Source: Geodermatophilus chilensis
GTDB taxonomy: Bacteria > Actinomycetota > Actinomycetes > Mycobacteriales > Geodermatophilaceae
Assembly (NCBI RefSeq): GCF_002802985.1
Contig: NZ_NVPT01000042.1
Coordinates: 1-33,779 of the forward strand
Length of the DNA: 33,779 bases
Reading direction: 5' to 3'
The notes below the pieces were generated by a model. It did no database searches, was not told where the DNA came from, and saw only the letters and a list, made by a program, of their open reading frames with translations. Numbering within the stretch: the first letter of the stretch is position 1; each line of letters begins with the position of its first letter. The translations under genes were made by a program, and so were the position numbers. Below, piece by piece: positions 7,481 through 15,444 of this stretch.

Positions 7481-7840
7481 GTGACCGACTGCCTGTTCTG
7501 CCGGATGGTGACCGGGGAGATCCCGGCCGACGTCGTGCACGAGACCGATCGGACGCTGGCCTTCCGGGACATCAACCCGCAGGCGCCCACCCACGTGCTC
7601 GTCGTGCCCAAGGACCACCACCCCACGGCGGCCGCACTGGCGCAGGCCGACCCCGACCTGCTCAGCGCCGTCGTGCGCGCGGCGGGAGCGGTCGCCGTCC
7701 AGGAGGGCCTGGCCACGGAGGACGGCGTCGAGCCCGGCTACCGGGTCGTCACCAACACCGGCCCCGCGGCCGGGCAGACGGTGCACCACGTGCACCTGCA
7801 CGTCCTGGGCGGGCGCGACCTGCGGTGGCCGCCCGGCTGA
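7481..7840 (+). CDS. HIT family nucleotide hydrolase/transferase
   Basis: This histidine-triad protein belongs to the Hint/protein kinase C-interacting branch, whose members hydrolyse purine nucleoside phosphoramidates or related adducts. The 119 residues start with CLFCRMVTGEIPADVVHE, a typical zinc-associated N-terminus. They carry DINPQAPTHVLVVPKDH in the middle and the catalytic triad HHVHLHVLGGRDLRWPPG at the C-terminus. The protein is full length. It has a probable leaderless promoter. It is divergent from phnD and convergent with the broken tspO, so it is probably a single-gene unit. Confidence 0.95.
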   Translation: MTDCLFCRMVTGEIPADVVHETDRTLAFRDINPQAPTHVLVVPKDHHPTAAALAQADPDLLSAVVRAAGAVAVQEGLATEDGVEPGYRVVTNTGPAAGQTVHHVHLHVLGGRDLRWPPG

Positions 7841-7859
7841 GCGGCGGTCCCGCTCAGCC
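7835..7859. terminator. Bidirectional terminator-like hairpin over both stop codons
   Basis: GGCTGAGCGG and CCGCTCAGCC form a perfect ten-base stem with a five-base loop. The left arm contains the HIT stop codon and the right arm contains the tspO stop codon. One hairpin thus ends both convergent genes. Confidence 0.6.
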
Positions 7860-8323
7860 CGGGTTGCGGCGGGTGATGGCTCCGCTGAGCGCCGCGGCGA
7901 ACGACGTCCACGCCGCGTAGGGCACCAGCGCGGCGCCGGCCCGCCGGTCGACCGCCCACGAGCGCCGGGCGAGGTCGGCGGTCGACGCGGCCAGCAGCAC
8001 GGCCTCGGCGGTGGCGGCCGCGGGTCGCCGGGCGCGGAAGAACGCCCACGTCCAGCCAGCGTTCAGCGTCAGGTTGGCCAGGTGGGCCCGCAGGTAGTCG
8101 GGCCGAGCCCGCCCGCCGGACGCGGCGAGCGACCGGCCGCCGGCGAGGGCGAGCAGGGCGTACAGCGCCGTCCACACCGGCCCGAAGGCCGACGCCGGCG
8201 GCTGCCACGGCGGCTTGTCCAGCGTGCGGTACCAGCGGTGCCCGTCGCCGTGCCGATCCCGCCGAGGACGGCGGTGGCCGTGACGGCGGCCGAGGTCAGG
8301 GCGTAGGGGGAGCGGTCGGTCAT
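7854..8323 (-). pseudogene. tspO: TspO/MBR family membrane protein, frameshifted
   Basis: TspO/MBR proteins are five-helix membrane proteins that bind tetrapyrroles. From ATG 8323 the frame gives TDRSPYALTSAAVTATAVLG and GIGTATG, a good first helix, then becomes nonsense (RWTSRRGSRRRRPSG). The rest of the family continues in another frame: WYRTLDKPPWQPPASAFGPV, WTALYALLALAGG, LNAGWTWAFFRARRP and LVPYAAWTSFAAALSGAITR. The switch lies near 8230-8240, where one missing base (or two extra) explains it. No start codon lies in the second frame near the junction, and 470 bases is not a multiple of three. It is either a genuine pseudogene or a sequencing error. The family call is firm. Confidence 0.85.
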
Positions 8324-8354
8324 GCGGCCCCGCGTACCCGGCTCCGGCGTCTGC

Positions 8355-8360
8355 CAGGCT
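8355..8360 (+). promoter_or_regulatory. -10-like element, probable leaderless promoter
   Basis: CAGGCT ends seven bases before the ATG of the crotonase gene. There is no ribosome binding site, and the divergent tspO start is only 44 bases away. The match to TANNNT is imperfect. Confidence 0.35.
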
Positions 8361-8367
8361 GCCGGGC

Positions 8368-9201
8368 ATGACCGACACCACGACCAGCGAGACGACCCCG
8401 GTGCGCATCGAACGGGACGGCGACGTCGCCGTCGTCGTCCTGGAGCACCCGCCGCTGAACCTCTTCGACGCCTCGGTGTTCGACGCGATCGAGCAGGTCG
8501 CCGACGAGCTGGTCCGGCTCACCGACCCGGCCGACCCGGCGCGGGCCCGGGCGGTGCTGGTGGAGGCGCGCGGCAGGGTCGTCTCCGGCGGCGTCGACGT
8601 CACGGTGTTCCGCGACATCGCCGAGGGCCCCGAGCCCGCCGAGCGCGGCGCCGACCTGTGGCGGCGGCTGCTGCGGGTGGCGCAGACGTTCGAGGACCTC
8701 CCGGTGCCCACCGTCTTCGCCGCGCACGGGCTGACCCTCACCGCAGCCTTCGAGCTGGCGCTGGCCTGCGACGTCCTGCTGGCCGCGGAGAAGGCGTCCT
8801 TCGGGCTGGTCGAGATCGTCGTCGGGCTGACCCCGTCGATGGGCGGGCCGCAGCGGCTGGCCGAGCGGGCCGGGTCCGCGCGGGCCAAGGAGTTCGTCTT
8901 CACCGGCGAGCGCTACCCGGCCGCTGTCCTCGAGCGGTGGAACGTGGTCAACCGGGTGCTGCCCGACGAGGGCTTCGCCGAGGCCGCGCGCGCCTACGCC
9001 CACCAGGTCGCGGCCGGCCCGACCGTTGCCCACGCGGCCACCAAGCAGCTGGTCACCACCGCCGTCCGGCAGGGGGCGCGGGCCGCGGACGACCTGGTCC
9101 CCGACGTGTCCGGTGCGCTCTTCGCCACCGAGGACCTGCGCGGCGCGGTCGCCTCCTTCCTCACCGACGGACCCGGGAAGGCGACCTACTCGGGCAGGTG
9201 A
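8368..9201 (+). CDS. Enoyl-CoA hydratase/isomerase (crotonase) family protein
   Basis: Crotonase-fold enzymes act on acyl-CoA thioesters. The 277-residue protein has the usual opening GDVAVVVLEHPPLNLFD, the first oxyanion segment VSGGVDVTVF, and the helix segment HGLTLTAAFELALACDV. FGLVEIVVGLTPSMGGPQRL and the C-terminal helices follow. The two positions that carry catalytic glutamates in rat mitochondrial hydratase appear kept (FELAL and VEIVV). The usual GGG before the first one is replaced by TAA, so the second oxyanion contact may differ, and the protein may be an isomerase, hydrolase or other subgroup. The substrate cannot be told. It is probably monocistronic, between the broken tspO and phoH. 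Confidence 0.9.
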   Translation: MTDTTTSETTPVRIERDGDVAVVVLEHPPLNLFDASVFDAIEQVADELVRLTDPADPARARAVLVEARGRVVSGGVDVTVFRDIAEGPEPAERGADLWRRLLRVAQTFEDLPVPTVFAAHGLTLTAAFELALACDVLLAAEKASFGLVEIVVGLTPSMGGPQRLAERAGSARAKEFVFTGERYPAAVLERWNVVNRVLPDEGFAEAARAYAHQVAAGPTVAHAATKQLVTTAVRQGARAADDLVPDVSGALFATEDLRGAVASFLTDGPGKATYSGR

Positions 9202-9241
9202 GCAGCTGTCCGGGCGGCGGTTCCGGTGCTGCGCGCGCGGG

Positions 9242-9247
9242 TAGACT
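9242..9247 (+). promoter_or_regulatory. -10 element upstream of phoH
   Basis: TAGACT fits TANNNT and lies about 46 bases before the chosen TTG start. The presumed leader contains a small hairpin, GAGGT-CCGC-ACCTC, just after the -10. Confidence 0.5.
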
Positions 9248-9293
9248 CGAGAGGTCCGCACCTCCTCTCGCAGGAAGGCAGGGTCGAGGGTTC

Positions 9294-10436
9294 TTGCCCG
9301 ACTCCTCCCCGAACGTCCCCGTGCCCGGCGCGCTCACGTCCCGTGAGGCCTCGGCGCAGGCTGCAGCCGCTGACGGCCACCCCGGACAACCCGGCCTGGG
9401 GGACGCCGCCCCGGCCACCGTCCGGACCACCATCACCGTCCCCGACTCCGTCCCGATGGTCTCGCTGCTCGGCTCCGGCGACGAGCTGTTGCGCCTGGTC
9501 GAGAACGAGGTCGACACCGACGTCCACGTGCGCGGCAACGAGATCGCGGTGACCGGCCAGCCGGCCGACAACGCCTTCGCCGTCGCAGTGTTCGACGAGC
9601 TGATCGCGCTGCTCGGCACCGGCCAGGTGCTGCGCCCGGACTCGGTGCGCCGGGTCATCGGGATGCTGCGCGCCGGCGGGTCCGAGCGGCCGGCCGACGT
9701 CCTCAGCCTCGACATCATCAGCCGCCGCGGGCGCACGATCCGGCCCAAGACGCTGAACCAGAAGCGCTACGTCGACGCCATCGACGCGCACACCATCGTC
9801 TTCGGCATCGGCCCCGCCGGTACGGGCAAGACCTACCTGGCGATGGCCAAGGCCGTGCAGGCGCTGCAGACCAAGCAGGTCAACCGGATCATCCTCACCC
9901 GCCCGGCCGTGGAGGCCGGCGAGCGGCTCGGGTACCTCCCCGGCACGCTCAGCGAGAAGATCGACCCGTACCTGCGGCCGCTGTACGACGCGCTGCACGA
10001 CATGGTCGACCCGGAGTCGATCCCGCGACTGATGCAGTCCGGCACCATCGAGGTCGCGCCGCTGGCCTACATGCGCGGCCGCACGCTCAACGACGCGTTC
10101 GTCATCCTCGACGAGGCGCAGAACACCACCGCCGAGCAGATGAAGATGTTCCTCACCCGGCTCGGCTTCGGCTCCAAGATCGTGGTCACCGGTGACGTCA
10201 CCCAGGTCGACCTGCCCGGCGGCGCGCAGAGCGGGCTGCGGATCGTGCGGGAGATCCTCGACGGCATCGAGGACGTGCACTTCGCCAACCTGACCAGCTC
10301 CGACGTCGTCCGTCACCGCCTGGTCGGCGACATCGTCGACGCCTACGAGCGCTGGGACGCCAGCCACAAGCAGGACCGCCCGGCCCCGGCCCAGCAGCCG
10401 GTGCGCCCGTCGCGGCCGCGCCGCCAGGGGAGCTGA
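9294..10436 (+). CDS. phoH: PhoH family ATPase
   Basis: PhoH proteins are P-loop ATPases/predicted RNA helicases that occur with YbeY and are thought to act in RNA maturation. After a low-complexity N-terminus come [20 protein letters not shown] and the KH-like segment [16 protein letters not shown]. The ATPase core has Walker [32 protein letters not shown], Walker [13 protein letters not shown] and the sensor [12 protein letters not shown]. The start is unclear: I used TTG 9294 (380 residues), while GTG 9319 is an alternative. Neither has well-spaced Shine-Dalgarno bases. It heads the run phoH-ybeY-CorC-like, with ybeY starting six bases after its stop. Confidence 0.94.
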   Translation: MPDSSPNVPVPGALTSREASAQAAAADGHPGQPGLGDAAPATVRTTITVPDSVPMVSLLGSGDELLRLVENEVDTDVHVRGNEIAVTGQPADNAFAVAVFDELIALLGTGQVLRPDSVRRVIGMLRAGGSERPADVLSLDIISRRGRTIRPKTLNQKRYVDAIDAHTIVFGIGPAGTGKTYLAMAKAVQALQTKQVNRIILTRPAVEAGERLGYLPGTLSEKIDPYLRPLYDALHDMVDPESIPRLMQSGTIEVAPLAYMRGRTLNDAFVILDEAQNTTAEQMKMFLTRLGFGSKIVVTGDVTQVDLPGGAQSGLRIVREILDGIEDVHFANLTSSDVVRHRLVGDIVDAYERWDASHKQDRPAPAQQPVRPSRPRRQGS

Positions 10437-10441
10437 CCGCC

Positions 10442-10945
10442 GTGCCCGTCGAGGTCGCCAACGAGTCTGAGATCGCCGTCGACGAGTCCTCCCTCGCCGC
10501 CATCTGCACGTACGTGCTGGGCGAGATGGGCGTGAACCCGATGGCCGAGCTGTCGGTGCTCTGCGTCGACCCGGACTACATGAGCACGCTGCACGAGCGC
10601 TGGATGGGGGAGAAGGGGCCGACCGACGTCCTCGCCTTCCCGATGGACGAGCTGGACACCGGCCGTCCCGACGAGCCCGACCCCGGTCCGGCCCTGCTCG
10701 GGGACGTCGTCCTGTGCCCCTCGGTGGCCATCAAGCAGGCCCGCGCGGCCGGCCACACGATGGACGACGAGCTGATCCTGCTCGCCACGCACGGCGTCCT
10801 GCACCTCCTCGGCTACGACCACATGGAGCCCGAGGAGGAGAAGGAGATGTTCGGGCTGCAGACCAAGCTGCTCGACGGCTGGCGCGCCGCCCCGCGGGCC
10901 CCGATGACCGGTGAGGTCGTCGACCGGGGGCCGGTCAACCGATGA
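10442..10945 (+). CDS. ybeY: Endoribonuclease/rRNA maturation factor YbeY
   Basis: YbeY is a single-strand-specific, zinc-dependent endoribonuclease needed for 16S rRNA 3'-end maturation and 70S quality control. The 167 residues carry the zinc motif HxxxHxxxxxH as [11 protein letters not shown]. The preceding family segment is [12 protein letters not shown], with [12 protein letters not shown] after it. The GTG start follows the phoH stop by five bases, and the stop overlaps the next ATG as ATGA, so translation is coupled through the phoH-ybeY-CorC-like operon. Confidence 0.96.
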   Translation: MPVEVANESEIAVDESSLAAICTYVLGEMGVNPMAELSVLCVDPDYMSTLHERWMGEKGPTDVLAFPMDELDTGRPDEPDPGPALLGDVVLCPSVAIKQARAAGHTMDDELILLATHGVLHLLGYDHMEPEEEKEMFGLQTKLLDGWRAAPRAPMTGEVVDRGPVNR

Positions 10946-12381
10946 CCTCCGGCGAGATCACCCTGCTGGTGATCGCCGTCTGCCTGATCCCCCTCGCCGG
11001 CCTGTTCGGCGCGATGGACGCCGCGCTGCAGCGGGTGTCCAAGGCGCGCGTGGACGAGATGCGCCGGGACGGCGTCAAGCGGGCCGGCGTGCTCTCCGAC
11101 GTCGTCGCCGAGCGGGCCCGGCACGTGGCGCTGCTGCTCCTGCTGCGGATCCTCTGCGAGATGGTCGCCGCCGTCGTGCTCGCGGTCGTCCTCTACCGGA
11201 TCTGGGGCGGCGGCTGGCAGCCGGTGCTCGCCGCGGCCGGGGTGATGACCGTCGTCAGCTACGTGCTGGTCGGCGTGGGCCCGCGCACGCTGGGCCGCCA
11301 ACACGCCTACGGCACCGCGCTCGCCGGCGCCGGCGTCGTCCGGCTGCTGGGCCGGGTGCTCGGGCCGGTCGCGACGCTGCTCATCCTGGTCGGCAACGCG
11401 ATCACCCCCGGGCGCGGCTTCCGCGACGGACCGTTCTCCTCCGAGGTCGAGCTGCGCGAGCTGGTCGACATGGCCGAGGAGCGCGGCGTCGTCGAGTCCG
11501 GCGAGCGCAACATGATCCACTCGGTGTTCGAGCTCGGCGACACCATCGCCCGCGAGGTCATGGTCCCGCGTACCGACGTCGTCTGGATCGAGCGGAACAA
11601 GTCCCTCCGGCAGGCCCTCGCGCTGGCCCTGCGCAGCGGCTTCAGTCGCATCCCCGTCATCGGCGAGAACGTCGACGACGTCGTCGGGGTCATCTACCTC
11701 AAGGACCTCATCCGCCGGACCCAGGGCGGGCAGGACGCCAGGAACGACGTGCGGGTCGAGGAGCTGATGCGCCCGCCGACGTTCGTGCCGGAGTCCAAGC
11801 CGGTGGACGAGCTGCTGCGGGACATGCAGGCCCAGCGCATCCACATCGCGATCGTCGTCGACGAGTACGGCGGTTTCGCCGGCCTGGTGACCATCGAGGA
11901 CATCCTCGAGGAGATCGTCGGCGAGATCGCCGACGAGCACGACCGCTTTCAGCGCCCACCGGTCGAGCAGCTGCCCGACGGCTCCGTGCGGATCACCGCC
12001 CGGCTGCCGGTCGAGGACCTCGCCGCCCTCTTCGACGTCGAGCTGCCCGAGGACGACGACGTCGAGACCGTCGGCGGGCTGCTCGCCCGCGAGCTGGGCG
12101 TGGTGCCGATCGAGGGGTCGCAGGCCCGGGTCGCCGGCCTCGAGCTGGTCGCCGAGAGCACCGGCGGACGGCGCAACCGGATCGACACCATCCTCGTCCG
12201 CCGGGCGCCCGAGGAGGAGGCCGAGCCTCGCGAGGTCGAGGAGCCGCAGGCGCAGGGGGCCACCGCGTCCGCGTCCGGGGCCACCGCGACCGGAGCCACC
12301 GCGTCCGGGGCCACGGCGTCGGGGGCCACGGCGTCGGGCGCCACCCGAGTCGAGGAGCCGGCCGGCGCCGTGGAAAGGTGA
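10942..12381 (+). CDS. CorC/HlyC-type membrane protein with DUF21 and CBS pair
   Basis: These proteins resemble the CNNM/CorC magnesium-transport family and are often misnamed hemolysins. The 479-residue protein has a DUF21 membrane domain with several hydrophobic segments in residues 1-135, starting [24 protein letters not shown] pair follows ([34 protein letters not shown], and [20 protein letters not shown]). Then comes a CorC_HlyC transporter-associated domain with [19 protein letters not shown] and [11 protein letters not shown]. The C-terminus ends in an acidic stretch and a GATAS tandem repeat. Its position between ybeY and a degenerate cytidine-deaminase-like gene matches Rv2366c of M. 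tuberculosis. Confidence 0.94.
   Translation: MTSGEITLLVIAVCLIPLAGLFGAMDAALQRVSKARVDEMRRDGVKRAGVLSDVVAERARHVALLLLLRILCEMVAAVVLAVVLYRIWGGGWQPVLAAAGVMTVVSYVLVGVGPRTLGRQHAYGTALAGAGVVRLLGRVLGPVATLLILVGNAITPGRGFRDGPFSSEVELRELVDMAEERGVVESGERNMIHSVFELGDTIAREVMVPRTDVVWIERNKSLRQALALALRSGFSRIPVIGENVDDVVGVIYLKDLIRRTQGGQDARNDVRVEELMRPPTFVPESKPVDELLRDMQAQRIHIAIVVDEYGGFAGLVTIEDILEEIVGEIADEHDRFQRPPVEQLPDGSVRITARLPVEDLAALFDVELPEDDDVETVGGLLARELGVVPIEGSQARVAGLELVAESTGGRRNRIDTILVRRAPEEEAEPREVEEPQAQGATASASGATATGATASGATASGATASGATRVEEPAGAVER
12256..12345 (+). repeat. 15-bp coding minisatellite (GATAS repeat)
   Basis: About five units of a 15-base repeat encode [10 protein letters not shown] pentapeptides (one unit with two extra residues) in the C-terminal tail of the CorC-like protein. 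The unit is a whole number of codons, so slippage would change tail length without breaking the frame. Confidence 0.85.
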
Positions 12382-12387
12382 CTCCGC

Positions 12388-12720
12388 GTGAGTGACCTGG
12401 ACCCCGAGGACGCCAAGCTCGTGACCCTGGCCCGCTCCGCGCGCGGCCGCACCGGCGCCCCGGAGGGCGCGGCGGTGCGCGACACCGACGGCCGCACCTA
12501 CCTCGCCGCCACCGTCGCCCTGCCGTCGCTGCAGTTGTCCGCGCTGCAGGCCGCAGTCGCCGCCGCCGTCTCCAGTGGGGTCCAGGGCCTGGAGGCAGCC
12601 GCCGTCGTCTCGGCCGCCGACGGCGTCGAGGAGGCCGGCCTGGCCGCCGTCCACGACCTCACCCCGTCCGCTCCGGTGTACCTCGCCGGCCCGGACGGCG
12701 CTCTGCGCACCACCGTCTGA
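12388..12720 (+). CDS. Cytidine deaminase-fold protein lacking catalytic residues
   Basis: This 110-residue protein sits between the CorC-like gene and era, the place of Rv2365c (about the same size). The run AKLVTLARSARGRTGAPEGA followed by AVRDTDGRTYLAATVALPSL has the layout of cytidine deaminase (VENASYGLTxCAE). The zinc-binding Cys-Ala-Glu and the later PCxxC are absent, replaced by LQLSALQAAVAAAVSSG. It therefore cannot be an ordinary zinc deaminase. A scaffold or ligand-binding role is possible, but none is shown. The GTG start lies six bases after the previous stop, so it belongs to the phoH operon. Confidence 0.82.
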   Translation: MSDLDPEDAKLVTLARSARGRTGAPEGAAVRDTDGRTYLAATVALPSLQLSALQAAVAAAVSSGVQGLEAAAVVSAADGVEEAGLAAVHDLTPSAPVYLAGPDGALRTTV

Positions 12721-12722
12721 CC

Positions 12723-12728
12723 TACGCT
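12723..12728 (+). promoter_or_regulatory. -10 element, leaderless promoter
   Basis: TACGCT ends seven bases before the GTG at 12736, with no Shine-Dalgarno sequence between. The small membrane gene could be transcribed leaderlessly in addition to read-through from the upstream operon. Confidence 0.5.
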
Positions 12729-12735
12729 CGCGGCT

Positions 12736-12936
12736 GTGCCCGCCGTCGAAGTAGTCCTGGGCATCACGGTGCTGTTGATGCCGTGGGTGGCACTCTCGGT
12801 CGTGGAGATGGACCGGGTCGACGCCACCGGCGAGGCCGGCAGCGCCTTCAGCGAGGTCGGCCGGCTGGTCGGTGCGGTCGCTGCGGCAGTCGCGGCGAGC
12901 CTGCTGGTGGTGCGCCCGCGCGACGTCCGTGCGTAG
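12736..12936 (+). CDS. Small two-helix membrane protein, unknown function
   Basis: The 66-residue protein has two hydrophobic segments, VVLGITVLLMPWVALSVV near the N-terminus and LVGAVAAAVAASLLVV near the C-terminus. They are separated by a short polar link with acidic residues. I do not recognise a family. The leaderless-type promoter and the coding-like third-position GC support it as a gene. It is followed by a bidirectional terminator-like palindrome. Confidence 0.6.
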   Translation: MPAVEVVLGITVLLMPWVALSVVEMDRVDATGEAGSAFSEVGRLVGAVAAAVAASLLVVRPRDVRA

Positions 12937-12976
12937 CCGCCGGCCATGGGCTGCGCAGGTGTGTTCTCCGCCGTCG

Positions 12977-13010
12977 TCCGCCCTTGCCCACACGTGTGGG
13001 CAGGGGCGGA
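12977..13010. terminator. Bidirectional terminator-like palindrome
   Basis: Seventeen-base arms meet without a loop and have one mismatch (TCCGCCCTTGCCCACAC / GTGTGGGCAGGGGCGGA). The element lies between the convergent genes ending at 12936 and 13044. Confidence 0.6.
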
Positions 13011-13043
13011 GGTTCGCCGGGACGTCCTGGTGGTCGGCCCGGC

Positions 13044-13661
13044 TCAGCCCAGCGGCCGGCCGAGCGCCTCGGCGAACGCCTCCGGGTCACGGACGCGCGT
13101 CGTGAACGCCTGCTCCGTCGTGCCGTCGTCCGACAGGTGCCGGACGCCGAGCGGCGTCCGCCCCGGCCACCAGCCCCCGCGCCGGGCGGGTCTCGGCCAG
13201 TCCGCCGGCGGAGTGCCGCGGCGCACCTCCAGGACCTGGCTGGTGCCGAGCACGTGTCGGGACGACGCCCCGAGCAGGCCGGCCACGTCGGAGGAGATCC
13301 CGGTGTCCGAGACGGTCAGCCGGGTCGTCGACAGCACCAGGACGGCCAGCCCGGCGAGCACGGCGACCGGCGCCTCCCCGGCCACGGTCGACGGTCCACC
13401 GACCCAGGCAGCGGTGCCGAGCCAGGCCGCGACGACGGCCAGCACCGTGACCACCAGCCACGGCCGCGCCGGGTCGTACTGCCAGTAGCGCAGCGGTGCG
13501 GGGATCACCGTGGCCGAGCGTCGTGCGCCGCGTGCGGGGGAGAAGCGGTACGCCTCGACCTGCACCAGGTGCCGCTGGCGCTCCCGCGCCGCCCGCACCG
13601 CCGTCGACTCGTCCGGCTCGCCCCGTCTCCGCCCCGCCACACGCCCGATCCTCCCAGCCAT
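13044..13661 (-). CDS. Membrane protein with PH-like (YdbT/DUF304-like) domain
   Basis: The 205-residue protein has a basic cytoplasmic N-terminus and two hydrophobic segments forming a hairpin (WLVVTVLAVVAAWLGTAAWV and APVAVLAGLAVLVLS). A soluble beta-rich part follows (TTRLTVSDTGISSDVAGLL, then GTSQVLEVRRGTP). That arrangement resembles bacterial PH-domain membrane proteins, but the match is by layout only. The ATG at 13661 has GGAGG directly abutting it, which is too close. GTG 13640 has GGGAGG at good spacing and is a plausible start. It is divergent from era, with a 26-bp perfect palindrome in between. Confidence 0.6.
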   Translation of the reverse strand: MAGRIGRVAGRRRGEPDESTAVRAARERQRHLVQVEAYRFSPARGARRSATVIPAPLRYWQYDPARPWLVVTVLAVVAAWLGTAAWVGGPSTVAGEAPVAVLAGLAVLVLSTTRLTVSDTGISSDVAGLLGASSRHVLGTSQVLEVRRGTPPADWPRPARRGGWWPGRTPLGVRHLSDDGTTEQAFTTRVRDPEAFAEALGRPLG

Positions 13662-13664
13662 CCT

Positions 13665-13690
13665 CCGGCGGTTTCCGCGGAAACCGCCGG
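13665..13690. promoter_or_regulatory. 26-bp perfect palindrome between divergent genes (operator candidate)
   Basis: CCGGCGGTTTCCG is followed directly by its reverse complement. The core GTTTCCGCGGAAAC (13671-13684) differs from the palindrome at 7402-7415 and 25035-25048 only by one symmetric base change. It occupies the space between the PH-like gene and era. Confidence 0.55.
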
Positions 13691-13733
13691 GAGGTGACGG
13701 GGGGTGTCAGCCGTGGGTGGGAGGATGGACGAC

Positions 13734-14651
13734 GTGACACCGCCGGACCAGCCGCCGTACCGGAGCGGTTTCGCCTGTCTGGTGGGCCGCCCCAACGCCG
13801 GCAAGACCACGCTGACCAACGCCCTGGTCGGCGAGAAGGTCGGCATCGTCAGCAACCGCCCGCAGACCACTCGCCACGCCATCCGTGGCGTCGTCCACCG
13901 GCCGGGCGGGCAGCTCGTGCTGGTCGACACCCCCGGTCTGCACAAGCCCAAGAGCCTGCTGGGCCGCCGGCTCAACGACGTCGTCCGCGACACCCTGTCC
14001 GAGGTAGACGTCGTCGTCTTCTGCGTGCCGGCCGACCAGCCCGTCGGCACCGGCGACCGGTTCATCGCCCGCCAGCTGCGCGAGGTGAAGGCGCCGGTCG
14101 TCGTGGTGGTGACCAAGACCGACGCTGCGTCGAAGAAGCAGGTCGCCGAGCAGCTGCTCGCCGCCAGCCAGCTGGTCGAGGCCGCCGAGGTCGTGCCGGT
14201 CAGCGCGGTGCGCGGCGACCAGGTCGAGCTGCTGGAGGACCTGCTCGTCGGCCTGCTGCCGGAGGGCCCGCCGCTCTACCCGGAGGAGCAGACCACCGAC
14301 GAGGACGTCGAGCGGCAGATCGCCGAGCTGGTCCGCGAGGCCGCCCTGGAGAAGGTGTTCCAGGAGGTGCCGCACTCCCTCGCCGTGACCATCGAGGAGA
14401 TGACCCGCCGTCCCGACCCCAAGCGGGACGGCGGCGAGCTGGTCGAGGTCCACGCGCTGCTGCACTGCGAGCGCCCCAGCCAGAAGCCGATGCTGCTCGG
14501 CAGGGGCGGGTCGGTCATCAAGGCGATCGGCAGCGAGGCCCGGCCCGGCATCGAGGCGCTGCTCGGTGCGCGGGTGCACCTCGACCTGCACGTGACGGTG
14601 CTCGGCGAGTGGCAGGACGACCCGAAGAAGCTGAACAGGCTCGGGTACTGA
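13734..14651 (+). CDS. era: GTPase Era
   Basis: Era is an essential GTPase that binds the 3' end of 16S rRNA and checks 30S assembly. The 305 residues show G1 [15 protein letters not shown]2-region [12 protein letters not shown]3 DTPGLHKPK and G4 TKTDA. The C-terminal KH domain carries [18 protein letters not shown] chose GTG 13734 with GGAGG nine bases upstream; ATG 13725 and GTG 13704 (also preceded by GGGAGG) are alternatives adding 3 or 10 residues. recO starts one base after its stop and uppS overlaps recO, so era-recO-uppS is a tight operon. Confidence 0.97.
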   Translation: MTPPDQPPYRSGFACLVGRPNAGKTTLTNALVGEKVGIVSNRPQTTRHAIRGVVHRPGGQLVLVDTPGLHKPKSLLGRRLNDVVRDTLSEVDVVVFCVPADQPVGTGDRFIARQLREVKAPVVVVVTKTDAASKKQVAEQLLAASQLVEAAEVVPVSAVRGDQVELLEDLLVGLLPEGPPLYPEEQTTDEDVERQIAELVREAALEKVFQEVPHSLAVTIEEMTRRPDPKRDGGELVEVHALLHCERPSQKPMLLGRGGSVIKAIGSEARPGIEALLGARVHLDLHVTVLGEWQDDPKKLNRLGY

Positions 14652-14652
14652 C

Positions 14653-15444
14653 GTGAGCACCACGCCGAAGTCGCTGTACCGCGACGAGGGCGTCGTCCTG
14701 CGCACCCAGAAACTGGGTGAGGCCGACCGCATCGTCACGGTGCTCACCCGCCGGCACGGCAAGGTCCGCGCGGTGGCCAAGGGCGTGCGCCGCACCAAGA
14801 GCAAGTTCGGCGCCCGGCTGGAGCCGTTCAGCCACGTCGACCTGCAGCTCTACACCGGCCGCACGCTCGACATCGTCAGCCAGGCCGAGTCGATCCGCTC
14901 CTACGGGCAGCCGATCGTCGCCGACTACCCGGCCTACACCGCCGGCACCGCGGTGCTCGAGACCGCCGACCGGCTCACCGCCGAGGAGAAGGAGCCCTCG
15001 CTGCGTCTGTTCCTCCTCGTCATCGGGGCGCTGCGGGCGTTGTCCGAGCGCACCCACCCGGCGCCGCTGGTGCTCGACGCCTTCCTGCTCCGCGCCATGT
15101 CGGTCGCCGGGTGGGAACCGGCGCTGGGCGGCTGCGCCCGCTGCGGCGAGGAAGGCCCGCACCGGCACTTCTCGGTGCCCGCCGGCGGCATGGTGTGCCC
15201 GCCCTGCCGGCCGACCGGCTCGGCGATGCCCAACCCGGCCACCATCGAGCTGCTCGACGCGCTGCTCACCGGCGACTGGGACGCCGCGGAGGCCAGCCAG
15301 AACGCCAACCGCCGCGAGGGCAGCGGGCTGGTCGCCGCCCTGCTGCAGTGGCACCTGGAGCGCGGGCTGCGCTCACTGCCGCTGGTCGACCGGTCCGATC
15401 CGACGGCGCCGCGCCGGGAAGCAGGTCTGCTGAGTGAGGCGTGA
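14653..15444 (+). CDS. recO: DNA repair protein RecO
   Basis: RecO loads RecA on SSB-coated DNA in the RecFOR pathway and anneals complementary strands. The 263-residue protein starts [20 protein letters not shown], the typical OB-fold N-terminus, followed by [20 protein letters not shown]. It has a zinc site with CARCG and CPPC about 25 residues apart in the middle. The GTG start is two bases after the era stop. Its 3' end overlaps the uppS start by 11 bases. Confidence 0.96.
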   Translation: MSTTPKSLYRDEGVVLRTQKLGEADRIVTVLTRRHGKVRAVAKGVRRTKSKFGARLEPFSHVDLQLYTGRTLDIVSQAESIRSYGQPIVADYPAYTAGTAVLETADRLTAEEKEPSLRLFLLVIGALRALSERTHPAPLVLDAFLLRAMSVAGWEPALGGCARCGEEGPHRHFSVPAGGMVCPPCRPTGSAMPNPATIELLDALLTGDWDAAEASQNANRREGSGLVAALLQWHLERGLRSLPLVDRSDPTAPRREAGLLSEA

